Shown here: piece by piece, positions 9,571 to 19,332 of the stretch
How the letters are laid out: the number at the start of each line of letters is the position of its first letter
Numbering within the stretch: the stretch's first letter is position 1
NCBI RefSeq assembly: GCF_008831285.2
Contig: NC_045148.1
Coordinates: forward strand, 24,037,878-24,101,877
Reading direction: 5' to 3'
Length of the DNA: 64,000 bases
DNA from: Nymphaea colorata
Taxonomy: Eukaryota > Streptophyta > Magnoliopsida > Nymphaeales > Nymphaeaceae
Program-made: the position numbers and the translations under genes
Notes under the pieces: generated by a model
The model's input: only the letters and a program-made list of their open reading frames with translations
Told to the model about the DNA's origin: nothing
The model's database searches: none

Positions 9571-10028
9571 TTGATCGGGTCTTTTGCGATGCACCGAGAT
9601 TCCTTTCGGAATAGATTTCAAGGAAAACGAGCTATATCCGGTCTTGTTTGGCCTTTCACCCCTAGCCACAAGTCGTTCCCATATTTTTGCCACATGCGTG
9701 GGCTCGGTCCTCGAAGGCCTGGTAGAGCTTGTTTGAACCTGGCTAGATCGATCAGTTTAGGGTCAAATAGGAAGAACTATCTGCAACCTCTAGAAAGCAC
9801 CTACACTTAACGGCTTAAACAGCTGTTCCCAAAAGGTTGCCATTAGAGTGAGTGTGCCCCGCCGGGTCTATGCTCCGCTTCTTCGACTGATTGTTTGCAT
9901 CCGATCTCAGGTTCTCTGTTACACTAACCTCCCCGCTCACCAAAGTGAGGCTGTGCAGCTGAACTGACCCTTCAAGACTCACTGATTGGGCTGGCGAGTC
10001 CTCGAAAGTCTTCAGTCTGATTTCCATG
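9571..10028 (-). pseudogene. rrn26: Mitochondrial 26S rRNA fragment in nuclear DNA (NUMT), copy I
   Basis: Read on the minus strand, 9590-9780 follows bacterial-type large-subunit rRNA domain II: GATCTAGCCA, AGGCCTTCGAGGACCGAG, CACTTGTGGC-type words, TGTGGCTAGGGGTGAAAGGC and CCGGATATAGCT appear in the right order. The CACGCATGTGGCAAAAAT wording fits plant mitochondrial 26S better than plastid 23S. The GC-richer stretch to 10028, with GCATAGACCCGG and TTGCAGATAGTTC, probably belongs to the same insertion. It is a fragment without promoter and not a working rRNA gene. Open frames across it are fortuitous. Confidence 0.8.
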
Positions 10029-11394
10029 AAAACTACTAAAGCTGCAAAATATTACATTCTAATTGACAAGGTAGAGTGCTGAAGTGTTGGATAAAGTCCT
10101 AATTCTTAAAGGGGAAAAGGTAAAGCCTGCACTCCAAGGGTATTGTCTCCCAAGTATTGAATTTTTTGTGGCACTGAACGGGCCAATGGAAAATCAGCGA
10201 GTTACGTATTAAAGGGTTTAAGAAGCTGCAGGGGCATCAGCCATTAAAATAAAGGGATTATTTACAAAATTACTCATCACAATCTAAATTATTTACAAAG
10301 GAAGAGAAAAATAAAATGGATAATTTTCAATAAAAGGGCAACTGTTTCAATTATTCCTTATAATTTTAGTGACTTCCATGCCGAAGCAACTCGTTGAGAT
10401 TTATCCAAAAAGTTGAGTGCACGTTTCTTGATCTTTAAGAGTTGACTGGTGAATTACTATTTGACCAAGAATCGATCCACTTTGTATAATTTTGTGAAAG
10501 ATTGCAGAAATATTTCAGTACGTTCAGTCTCAGATGTGCTAGTGTTTTAATGGAACACTACAAAAAAACATTTAACGAAAAATAGTTTTTTAAAAATTAT
10601 TTTTTAATTAGTTTTGCAAAAAAGATTTGTATGTTTGGATATTTTCGTCCAAAAATTAATTTTTGGTAAAATATTTTCTTCCAAAAATTAATTTTTTGTA
10701 AAACTTGCATTTCTTATCATCAAAACTCTTACGAAACAGTGTCTTAGAAGGAAGAATGGGTTTTTACCTCAAAAAATGAGTTTTGCCACCCAAACAACTT
10801 AAGAATGTGTTCTTGTGAATAGGAAATATTAATTCTCTGAGTGAGGAAATCAACAGGACACTCTTGGAAAACGATCCAAACACAAAAAAAATTATATGTT
10901 AAAGTTTTTTGACTTGGTATGCGGGAGAAAAGTCGACGGATGGAATATGCCATGGGACAAAAAAAAAGTTTAACCAATAGATATACAAAACCATCTGATC
11001 GAAACCTGTGTTTTGAGCAATTATTTCTAAAACCTGACTAATTAAATGCATGTGCATTGCCAAGACAACTAAACAATTAAAATTAAATTACAAACGTTTG
11101 ATCACTTTTAGAACGCATCATATGTTAAGTCCTAACAGAAGATACCATGCCAAGATTTGGAAATAATCAAAATACTCTTTTATTAAAATAATCAGAGATA
11201 GTTTATAGTCATACTATTGAATGGTTGACAGATGTCGAAAAAAATATATAAAATGGTACGCAGATGTCTTCAATGAACAACCAATAAAAAATGCATGAAG
11301 AACCACTAAAAAAGTCAGGGTGGCTTCGATGTGAATGCAGGTATAATTATAGTCATACTTTCAGATATAGGTTTATTTTTCAATCGTTTCTATA
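10029..11394. other. Spacer shared by the three blocks, no gene seen
   Basis: AT-rich sequence with no convincing coding region. Around 10540-10880 there are GTGTTTGGAT/ATCCAAACAC-like words in opposing directions and long A/T runs, which might be an old fold-back element, but no clean terminal repeats were found. It is conserved in copies II and III. Copy I lacks about 80 bp near 11384 that copies II and III have (29729-29813 in copy II). Confidence 0.6.
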
Positions 11395-11836
11395 TACGTC
11401 ATGCATATAGCTTGCTTCAACCAACTGGTGTCAACTGGTTTCCTCATAACCTCCTTTGGGCTGGGGGTCCTACTCGACGATCCAAAATTCTTGCATGGTT
11501 TATTCTATAGGACCACATTTAGACTCAAAATAACGTCACAAGATCTGGTTTTCACCTTGCGAGCAAGTGTCCTTTATGTTATTGTGCTGAGGTCTACCAC
11601 TCACCTGATGTGGTTTTGTCGAGTGTCTCAAGATCTTTATGCGCTTACCTGGTCTATGCTTCATATTGAAGTCACAAACATATCTACAATTCAGAACCTT
11701 GATCCATGGACCAGTTAGAGTGAGAAACAAAAAGAAATGGCGTACCATTTAGAAAATGACTGTTTACGTATGGGGCTTTTGGAACTCCAGAAACGATATT
11801 ATTTATAGGAATGAGACTGTCTTAGTTCAGTGCATG
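11395..11836 (+). mobile_element. LINE (L1) 3' fragment with zf-RVT remnant, copy I
   Basis: Broken frames resemble the C-terminal zinc-binding tail found after plant L1 reverse transcriptase: a D-x-I-Q-T-Q-N-N-L segment, then GFHLGSKCPLC (clear in copy III), an HLMWFC segment, and WGFWNSRNDIIYRNETV. The sequence is 5'-truncated. Copies II and III extend past this fragment to a 3' tail and a repeat of the target site; copy I is cut at 11836 by the block breakpoint. One candidate left target-site copy is at 11317-11337. Confidence 0.75.
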
Positions 11837-11960
11837 CTTGCAGCAACAGACAGCGATAAATGGAGGGCGTCACTGGAAACATCCTTTTTGTCTGATGAAT
11901 CCGGGCGATGGTTTGAGGAAACCCCTTTTCCATCTGTTAAGTCTGGCTAGACGACCGCAG
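11837..11960 (+). other. Short coding-looking tail after the block I breakpoint
   Basis: The frame entering from the LINE continues past the breakpoint for about 37 residues (SDKWRASLETSFLSDESGRW near the middle) and stops at 11950. The composition is more protein-like than its surroundings, with mixed charge and few repeats. I do not recognise it. It could be a last exon of a captured gene or a chance extension. Confidence 0.3.
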
Positions 11961-14326
11961 CACATATAAAAGCTACAAAAGCCACAAAGAAAAAAATATA
12001 CACTAGAAACTCCCCTCTTCACATGAACACTTTGTGGATTAAAGAAGAAAAGCCACTCAAAATCTCAAGCGCATGCATGTTACAGTTTGAAAAAAGTAAA
12101 ATACACAACAAGCAATAATGGTTTTTGACACAGAATGCAACTGTAGATATAGGAGACCCAAATTGGAGACCAATACTCATTAATCATTAACTTGGAATAA
12201 ATAAACACACCAAAGATCTTGATGAATGTAAAGAGTTCAATACTAGTGTATGTGATGAAATTTGGTAGAGATTTGGCTGAGTAGTCATATTTTAAAAACA
12301 TCGAATACAATTTACAAGACTAACAAAGTGGTAACTGAAAAAAAAAAGTGGAAAGGCTAAGATTGGGGATATGAGAACATCCACAATATATTTTTCTTCA
12401 TGGGCAGTGAAATGGAAGAAAGCTCAGCAGAAAAATGTATGAGCACCATAACAATAAATTAGAGCTATCCATTTTCCGATCATTGTTGACCTTGTGGTGT
12501 CGAGCTTCTTCAAGCAAATGGTGCATGAATTCTACTATGTATTTTCCATCACCGGGAACACATAATTATTTGTACTTCCAAAAACAGAACTTCTTTAATT
12601 GCTACATCAATATGTAATAACATTCAAATTAGGCCATCATGCTATTAACTGCAGAACTTGGAAGCAAATTCAAATCAAGACTGTTAGATATTATTGTACT
12701 AAATAACAATGAGTAACTGACATTATTGTACTAAACAATGATGAGTAATGGCCTATGACTAATTTTCAGCTGATATCATACTATGTTATTAAACTACAAA
12801 GTCAAAATGATTACAATTAATAAAGAGAATTCAACTTTGACATTTCTTAGCAAGAATGAAAAGATTTCTATCATAACATGCCATCCATTTATTAGTTAAA
12901 AGCGATTACAATTAACTAAGAAATTTCAACTTCTTCATATAAGTTGGGTTTTCTTAGATTAGCAACAACACTGCGATCCTCTCTCCCTCTTTCATTGCAG
13001 AGTACCCATACAAAATTGAATAAGAGTTTTCCTTTCAGCTGGTATTTCTCTACACTAAATAAAGTCATCAACTCATACCATGCCTATGATTCCATATTCA
13101 ACTGCCTCGTTGGGCTGAAATAGTTTCGATGCCTTATATCCTCCTCAATCTTCTCTCGAGATTTACCTATTTGTCTTCCATAAAGAGTGACCTTGCAATA
13201 AAATTTCAAGGTTTCTGGTGAGTATTTCTAGAGTCTCCTATATAAAAAGTTAAACTAGGTTATGTAATTAAAAGTTGAACCTTACTGTAGGCTGACAACT
13301 TAAAGTGGGTTCACTAGATTACCACTTTGACCATGAAAGTAGTTAAATTTTTGGATTTTTTTACTCAAAAGTTATAAAATTTTCCCCAATTTATTGAAAC
13401 TAGATCAAGAAACAAAAAAAAATCCACTATAAGGATTAAAAAGTTAGATAGAAGAGGAGGGACATAAAGATGTGGTTCTGCACTACTATATAATATATAA
13501 CTAAGACAGAATAGAAGAAGGGGAAAACTGACATCATAAAAGGGTTTTATACCTCTTCACCTATGATACGTCCATTATAAAATAAAGAAGTCCGTCTTCT
13601 TACCAATTCATCCTTCACATCTTTAATTTCTTTCATGGCAAGATCAATATAAGTAGCTTGACCTTAAAACCTTGCAATAGGCTGACAGAGATGAACCAGT
13701 ACAAGTTCATGTTTCACAATCAAGAGCAAGTTTCATGCGAGGCATTTATATGGATGGAACTGGAGAGCTCACAAGAGAAAGGACCTTAACTAGATTACCT
13801 ACTTTATCATGTATTGAAAAAGAATCACATACAAATAGCACAAACCTGGTTCTCCACATTCGTGTAATTCATGAAAAGGAGAGAAACTTGAAAGGCACAT
13901 GTAATTTTAATTCCATTTTAATTTTTCTTTTATAATTATTGACTCTATATTGTAATGCAATAAAATATTCAAAAGAAAATTAGTGTTGCTAGACTCAATG
14001 CCTCTTGATTCTTCTCAACTCTTTCACGAGAATCGGTGATGACTCTTCAAATATCATATTAAGAACCAAGTTTCCTGTTATTATTAATACAACTATGTTC
14101 AGGAATCCATATCCCCGATAGATTCAGCCTCCTCCTTTACTTAAGGTGATTCATTCAATTAAAAACAATTTATCTATTCGATAAATAATTTAAGCATGTA
14201 GACATAATAAACCAACTTATTCTTCTACCTTCCATTATCTTCAAGTTGATTTATCATTTCCCTGTAGTAATCATCTTGCTTCCTCCACAAGTCTGCTCTG
14301 TAAGGGTCCTTTGTGAATATGTCATC
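11961..14326 (-). pseudogene. Segment H1: duplicated gene-derived segment with exon-like pieces
   Basis: Matches 43324-44770 in order, with a stretch at about 12771-13502 present only here. On the minus strand, 14229-14326 is open in one frame (DPYRADLWRKQDDYYREMIN) with TAG as acceptor (14327-14329) and GTAGAAG as donor at 14228-14222. A second piece at about 13985-14050 reads RVEKNQEALSLA. A third at about 13604-13674 reads YIDLAMKEIKDVKDEL and ends at a GTAAGA donor. This looks like exons of a host gene, but I cannot name it. No complete gene is present; copy H2 is more decayed. Confidence 0.45.
12771..13502. other. Part of H1 absent from H2
   Basis: H2 passes directly from AATTTTCAACTAAGACG (44102 on) across the point where H1 holds about 730 bp. 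Short shared bases at the two edges suggest a deletion in H2 more than an insertion here; no terminal repeats mark it as a transposon. No gene was seen in it. Confidence 0.6.
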
Positions 14327-14394
14327 CTACCAACCCCATTGGTTAATGATGCATGTAAGTATGTATTAACATTGTAGATGTTTCTAGACCTCTG

Positions 14395-14785
14395 ACTATG
14401 CAGATCATGTGAGTAGTGGTGGCCGGCTGATTGTGTGAGAAAGCCGTGCCATATGGTGATCGTGTGAGAAAGAAGAACCACCCACTATGCGTGTGAGAAA
14501 GAAGCGATGGCTGAACCACCCACTATGATGATCCACTATGCTGAGTGTGTGAGGAAGAAGTTTCTAGAAAGTGCTGATCATGCAGACATGAGAAAAGAAG
14601 TGCTGATCAGTTCAAGAACCACCCAGCGAGAAGTGTTGTGAGAAAAAGGTGCTGATCAAGGGATCTCCTTTATCATATAACGTGTAACTGTAAAATCCCT
14701 GCTTGGTGTATCAAAGAACATGCACATAACAATGAAAAATCATGAAAAACGAGAAGTTTTCTTCCAATCTTCATTTTTCTCTTTA
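14395..14785 (+). repeat. 5' LTR of copia D (left edge uncertain)
   Basis: Lies just before the primer-binding site and gag of copia D. It carries several near-repeats of GTGTGAGAAAGAAG, AACCACCCACTATG and GTGCTGATCA between about 14400 and 14660, resembling U3 enhancer-like arrays. No matching 3' LTR follows the RNase H at 17741, so the left edge cannot be set from a pair and is a guess. Confidence 0.5.
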
Positions 14786-14797
14786 TGGTATCAGAGC
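14786..14797 (+). promoter_or_regulatory. Primer-binding site of copia D
   Basis: TGGTATCAGAGC is complementary to the 3' end of plant initiator tRNA-Met, the usual primer of Ty1/copia elements. It sits 23 bp before the gag ATG at 14821. Confidence 0.9.
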
Positions 14798-14820
14798 AAT
14801 TGTAAAGAAAGGTCCCACCC

Positions 14821-15716
14821 ATGGCTTCTTCCATTGCTCACATCACCTCAAACCAGAAGTTTCCTTACCCATCTACATTGAATGTAGCTAATTTCGTTTC
14901 CATAAAGCTTTCTCAAACAAACTTCCTCCTATGGAAAACACAAGTACTTTGCCTTATTGAAAGTCAACACTTGCGAGGGTTCATCAGTGGTAAAATCACT
15001 GCACCAGATCAATTCATCATTACTGGCGGCAAGCAAGAAATCAATCTAGACTACCTGCAATGGAAATGTCAGATCGACTCCTACGTGGATGGATCAGAGG
15101 TACGGTCTTAGAGGATGTTTTAGGCTTGGTCGTTGGATTGGAAATAGCACAACAAGTGTGTAAAACACTTGAAGAAGCTTATGCACTGGATTACAAAGAA
15201 AGGGAATGTTGTTTGCTCTAAAAGTTGTAGATGCACAAAAAGAAAAATATGAATATGGCAGATTACATCTGAATCTTCAAAACCACATGCGATTGGAAAA
15301 CCGGTGAATGATCACACCAAGGTTTTCCTTCTTTTGAATGGATTGGGACAAGAATATGAATCCTTCTTCACATCCATGTTGAAGCCCCCAATTCCATATT
15401 ATAAGGAGGTCATCCCACTGCTCCAATTTCACAAAACAATGAAGCAGCTCAATGGACAAGAAGAAAATGCTCAACATCAATCTGTTTTCTACACTCAAAG
15501 ATCTGGATTCAATAGCAATCATAGAGGAAGAGGACAACCAACATTCTCTTCCCATGTAAGGGGGTTTTGCCCATACAACTGAGGACAACAAGAAAAACTT
15601 GGGAACCTGAACCAAGCATCATCAAACCAAATAGGTGCTCAACAAAAATCTTTGGACAACAATGGCAAAGCTACAACAAACAAAGAGAAAGGTATTACTT
15701 GTCAGATCTGTTCTAA
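14821..15716 (+). pseudogene. Copia D gag
   Basis: Starts ATG at 14821 (MASSIAHITSNQKFPYPS) just after the primer-binding site. The N-terminal region NFVSIKLSQTNFLLWKTQVL is typical of plant copia gag (the K-L-x-x-x-N-F-x-x-W pattern). The frame breaks at 15111; the UBN2 domain continues at 15304-15582 (FLLLNGLGQEYESFFTSML), with an RGRGQPTF basic stretch and the first half of a zinc knuckle (GITCQICSK, 15691-15717). The knuckle is cut after CxxC by an internal deletion. Confidence 0.87.
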
Positions 15717-16330
15717 ACTCAGTTGGCTTTTCCCTTTAAAAGAAATTTTGTGCACTGTTTTGAAAGATTCATTATATTTGTAAAGAATCAGTTTAGTAGA
15801 ATGATCAAAACGTTTCACTAAGATCATGGAACGGAATTTGATAATTTCAGAATGAGGAAAATTTTTCAAGAAAATGGAATTCAACATATGATGTCTTGTC
15901 CATACACGCGACAACAAAATGGACAGGTAGAGAGAAAACACAGGGTTGTTATAGAACTTGGGTTAGCTATGATGTTCTATGATGGTTTGCCGCCTAAATA
16001 TTGGGTGGAGGTATTCAATACTGTAGTTTGGGTTCATAATAGAGTTCCTTCACCTAGGTTGAATATGACCTCTCTATATGAAAATTTATTTAAAACTAAG
16101 CCTGACTATAGTTTTATGGTAACTTTTGGATGTTTATGTTTTCCATATCTAGGCGATTACGCCCAGCATAAACTCAATCCAAGATCATTGTCATGCATTT
16201 TCTTGGGCTATAGTGCAATGCATAATGGTTACAGGTGCCTACATGTAAAAAAAGGGGCATGTATATATTTCTAGGCACCGTATTTTTTATGAGAATAAAT
16301 TCCCTTTTAAAAATATAGATGATGCGATCT
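15717..16330 (+). pseudogene. Copia D integrase, N-terminus and protease deleted
   Basis: Sequence jumps from the gag zinc knuckle into the middle of the integrase core: D-H-G-T-E-F-D-N near 15824 (catalytic Asp), then RKIFQENGIQHMMSCPYTRQ, QNGQVERKHR with the catalytic Glu near 15930, and PPKYWVEVFNTVVWVHNRVP. It ends with VTFGCLCFPYL and LSCIFLGYSAMHNGY near 16190-16230. The protease and the HHCC zinc domain are absent, lost in one deletion at about 15717. Confidence 0.88.
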
Positions 16331-16429
16331 CTAATTTCTGAAGTTGATAATGAAGCATGGTTTCCTATTGATGAAAAGGCAAGTAAAGCCCACTTAATGG
16401 AGAGCAAAGATAAAACGTCCACATAGAAC

Positions 16430-17035
16430 AACAAGTGATCTCACAACCAACTTGCTGGTATAGATTTTGTGGAAACATTTTCACCAGTTATTAAACCTAC
16501 AACAATCAGAATTATCTTCATTGTTGCTCTCTCTAGAGAATGGAAGATACATCAAATTGAGATAAAAATGCATTCCTCCATGGCAACTTGGAAGAACCTG
16601 CATATATGGATCAACCACCAGGATTCAAGGACCCAAAAAAGCCATATATGGACTACATCAATCTACTAGGATGTGGTTTAATAAATTCAGTGATTTCCTA
16701 TTGAACTATGGATTCTTCTGTAGTCCAACAGATTCCTCTTTGTTCGTACACAAAGGCGACCATGGAGTTATATGGTTGCTCTTGTATGTCAATGACATAC
16801 TCATAACCGGCGACAGGCCTAACAGATTGAAGAAATTTATTTGCGACATCAGCCTGACCTTTGCTATGAAAGATTTAGGAAGCATCTATTATTTTCATGG
16901 TATACAGGTACAACATAATGAAACAGGCATCTTTCTCAACCATACAAGATATGCCAAGGAGATCCTCCAGTGTGCTAACATGATAGAATGCAAGCCTAGC
17001 AACTCCCATGGTAGAATCTCCCTACTGTAATCAAC
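16430..17035 (+). pseudogene. Copia D reverse transcriptase
   Basis: GIDFVETFSPVIKPTTIR (16459-16512), motif A region decayed to a frame reading [20 protein letters not shown], then a gap removing the CxLxKALYGLKQAPRAW part, then [20 protein letters not shown] and the active-site box as Y-V-N-D followed by ILITGD (about 16786-16815). The first catalytic Asp of the YVDD box is Asn. The C-terminal AMKDLGSIYYFHGIQV follows. Frames are split at about 16669, so the enzyme is inactive. Confidence 0.88.
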
Positions 17036-17741
17036 ACACATCACATTTTCAGGATGCTACCCTTTTCAGGAGCTTGGTTGGTAGCTTACAATACTTAACA
17101 TTCAAACATCCGGATTTGGTTTATAGTGTTAATTTTGTGTCTCAGTTTATGTAGTCACCATTTCAATTTTATTTCTAGCTGCTCAAGAAAATCCACAGGT
17201 ATGTAAAGGCCACTATCAATCATGGTTTAAGAATAAAACCTACAGAGTCTATGCTTCTACAGGGGACTCAGATGCTCATTCGGTAGGATGTCCAATCACA
17301 CGGCGTTCAGTAACAGGCTATAGCATATACCTCAGGCCTAATTGCATCCCTTGGTCTGCTAAAAAGCAGCCCATCGTCCCATGATCAAGTTCAGAGCCAG
17401 AGTACCATGCACTAGCTGCAGCAGCTGCTGAAATGACCTGGATCAGCTACATACTGAGAGATATTGGAGCTATTATACACAAAACACCTGTTTTATTTTG
17501 CGATAATCTATCAGCCTTACACATGACCATAAATTTGGTACAACATAGTCGGTCCAAACATATTGAATTGGACTATCATTATGTTCGAGAAAGAGTGGCT
17601 GCCAAGCTCCTTGAAACCCAATATGTTCCTTCAAAAGATCAGATCGCTGATATCTTCATGAAGCCATTGGGAAGAGCACGATTCCTTTATTTGAGAAACA
17701 AACTTGGCAAATTCCACTTAGTCAAGACCTATTTTCTTTAA
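17036..17741 (+). pseudogene. Copia D RNase H
   Basis: Broken frames then a good one at 17433-17741. GDSDAHSVGCPITRRSVTGY near 17263 (catalytic Asp), EPEYHALAAAAAEMTW near 17397 (Glu), LFCDNLSALHMTINLVQHSR near 17497 (Asp) and PSKDQIADIFMKPLGRARF near 17630. The element loses its 3' end shortly afterwards: no polypurine tract or LTR is visible. Confidence 0.87.
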
Positions 17742-18123
17742 AAAAAATGAAAATAATTCAAAATTATGTGAAATTCGGATGAAAATATTCTGAAATTCAA
17801 AAAATACAAATTTTGAGTTTTGTCTCCAAAACTCTCTATAAATACGCCCACAATCCCTCCTCTTGAGCATGAGCTAGCCCTTGGAGAAACACTAGTACAT
17901 TGTCCTTTGAAGACTTAGAGTTTTTCCCTAAGCTTTCTTCATCTTTCCATTTTTCTTTTTTCTCCAACTTGGAGCAAACTTTATCAAGGTTCAACTCTCT
18001 TAGAGGCATCATCTTGGAGCTTCACTCAAAGAGGATTTAGGATCATCCAAGCACATTTTTCTAAAAGTCATTCTCATTAGAGGTATGTAGTCATCATCTC
18101 TCTCATTTCATTTCCTTGTTTCT
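17742..18123 (+). promoter_or_regulatory. Promoter-like stretch with TATA box and 5' splice site
   Basis: AT-rich lead-in, then TCTATAAATACGCCC at about 17835-17849, a good plant TATA box. About 210 bp of CT-rich leader-like sequence follow, then TTAGAGGTATGTAG near 18077-18090, which resembles a 5' splice donor. No coding exon follows in sequence I can read. It could be the LTR and leader of an unidentified retroelement or an orphan gene promoter. Confidence 0.4.
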
Positions 18124-18655
18124 TCCCTTCTTCATCTCCCCATGACCAAACAAGATTGCTTTGAAATCTTCATTTTGGAGTTAAAAAGCTATTCTTGAGT
18201 GCACCTGGCAGGAGGAGAAAGTGAAGTAATATTCCATTTCATGTTTGAATCATTCTTTCTTTTCTTCAATGTAGCCTTGTTGTTATTTCCTTAATTTCTC
18301 TTTTCTTCGTCTCCCTGTGGCCATATAAGATAGCCTTCAAATCTTTATTTTAGAGTCAAGAAGCTACTCTTGAGTGCACCGGGAGCATGAGAAGATGATA
18401 TGATTTTTCATTTTATGCTTGAAACAAGTTATTTCATTTCTTAAATATAGTCTTGCTTTGCTTCTCCTATTTTTTCTCTTACTCATCTCCCCATGGCCAT
18501 ATGAGATACCTATCAACCTCCATTTTAGAGTCCAAAGCTATGCTCGAGTGCACCTTTGAACATTAGAGGATGAGATAATAATTCACGTTGTGGTTGAATG
18601 ATGCTCTTTCTCTTTTCTTAAGTATTGCTTTGATATTATTCATGCATAGTTATTT
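18124..18655. repeat. Three tandem imperfect repeats of about 176 bp
   Basis: The sequence TTCATCTCCCCATGRCCA recurs at 18131, 18306 and 18482, each followed in the same order by a TTTAGAGTC-like word, AGCTAYKCTYGAGTGCACC, a purine-rich GAGGATGA stretch, and a T-rich tail. Spacing is about 175-176 bp. Copies differ by many substitutions, so the array is old. No coding frame spans the repeats. Confidence 0.85.
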
Positions 18656-19292
18656 GATTTTCCATTTATATGTGAATACATGGTGAGAATGAGATTTTGG
18701 TTTGGGACTCTTTATTCCATGTTCATTTTTGAGGTTGGGACTTGTCCTACCCAGGAAAAACCCTCACGAATATATAGATGTTAATATGTATTTGCATGTC
18801 ATTTTGCGTTAGTTTCCTTTTAATCATCCCATTAGGAACTGTAATGAGCAACTTATCATGTAGTTTGAGTTTTTTCCATACCCAATGGTGAAAGAAACAT
18901 ATTTCCTTGTAACTAACGAAATGATTATGTTTATATGTTCATATATAAAAAGTTTTGAAATCTTGTTTTCCAAAATATTTTCAAAGGAACCTTTTCCGAT
19001 TTGGCTTTGGAGACTTAGCTTAGGCTCTTGCATGAGTCCAAGCTTCCCTCTGGCCTACTTCAAATTTGAAGTTGGTCATTATTTTTCATTTCTTGATTTC
19101 TATCTCATGAAGACACACATGTATATACATGTTATATACATATATGCCTACATGATGATTCCTTTCATTTTCCTCTCTCTATGCTTCTATATTTTATTTT
19201 AATACTTATATGAATGCATATATATATAAATGTCTTATTTTCTCTCTATAGAATCTTTTATTTCTCTTTTCAAGTTGAATGCCTTCATCTAC
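18656..19292. other. AT-rich DNA, no gene seen
   Basis: Long T-rich sequence. The frame 18885-19202 encodes a Phe/Ile/Tyr-rich hydrophobic string from low-complexity DNA and shows no recognisable domain, so I do not call it a gene. Confidence 0.6.
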
Positions 19293-19332
19293 AAATTTCT
19301 TATATATATATATATATATATATAAGAAATTT
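19293..19332. repeat. Perfect 40-bp palindrome with (TA)n core
   Basis: AAATTTCTTATATA... runs into its exact inverse ...TATATAAGAAATTT. The centre lies between 19312 and 19313. Alternating TA with matching flanks can extrude as a cruciform and is prone to length change. Confidence 0.9.

Larger units (their letters stand above)
1..11836 (+). repeat. Segmental duplication block, copy I (left end cut by window)
   Basis: Base 1 corresponds to position 47396, and the two sequences then run together through copia A, LTR A, copia B, two MITEs, the mitochondrial rRNA piece and a LINE, with scattered substitutions and small indels. From 2001 it also matches copy II (from 20886). The match to both other copies stops right after GTGCATG at 11836, inside the LINE, where copies II and III go on with ACATCC. 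The right edge is therefore a breakpoint and not an element end. By eye identity is high, but I have not computed it. Confidence 0.93.

Noticed and set aside
9475-9810. A 111-residue plus-strand frame, conserved in three places
   Set aside because: It lies antisense to the mitochondrial rRNA fragment and recurs only because the block is duplicated. Conservation here is not evidence of coding.
9815-10027. A 70-residue minus-strand frame, repeated at 57198-57401
   Set aside because: It falls inside the rRNA-derived stretch and changes frame between copies through small indels.
14786-14797. tRNA-Met-like sequence
   Set aside because: Only the 12-base primer-binding complement is present; no tRNA cloverleaf follows. 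The same holds at 38812, 20742 and 62661.
18885-19202. A hydrophobic 105-residue frame resembling a membrane protein
   Set aside because: The DNA is T-rich low-complexity sequence, which gives Phe/Ile/Leu/Tyr strings by composition alone.
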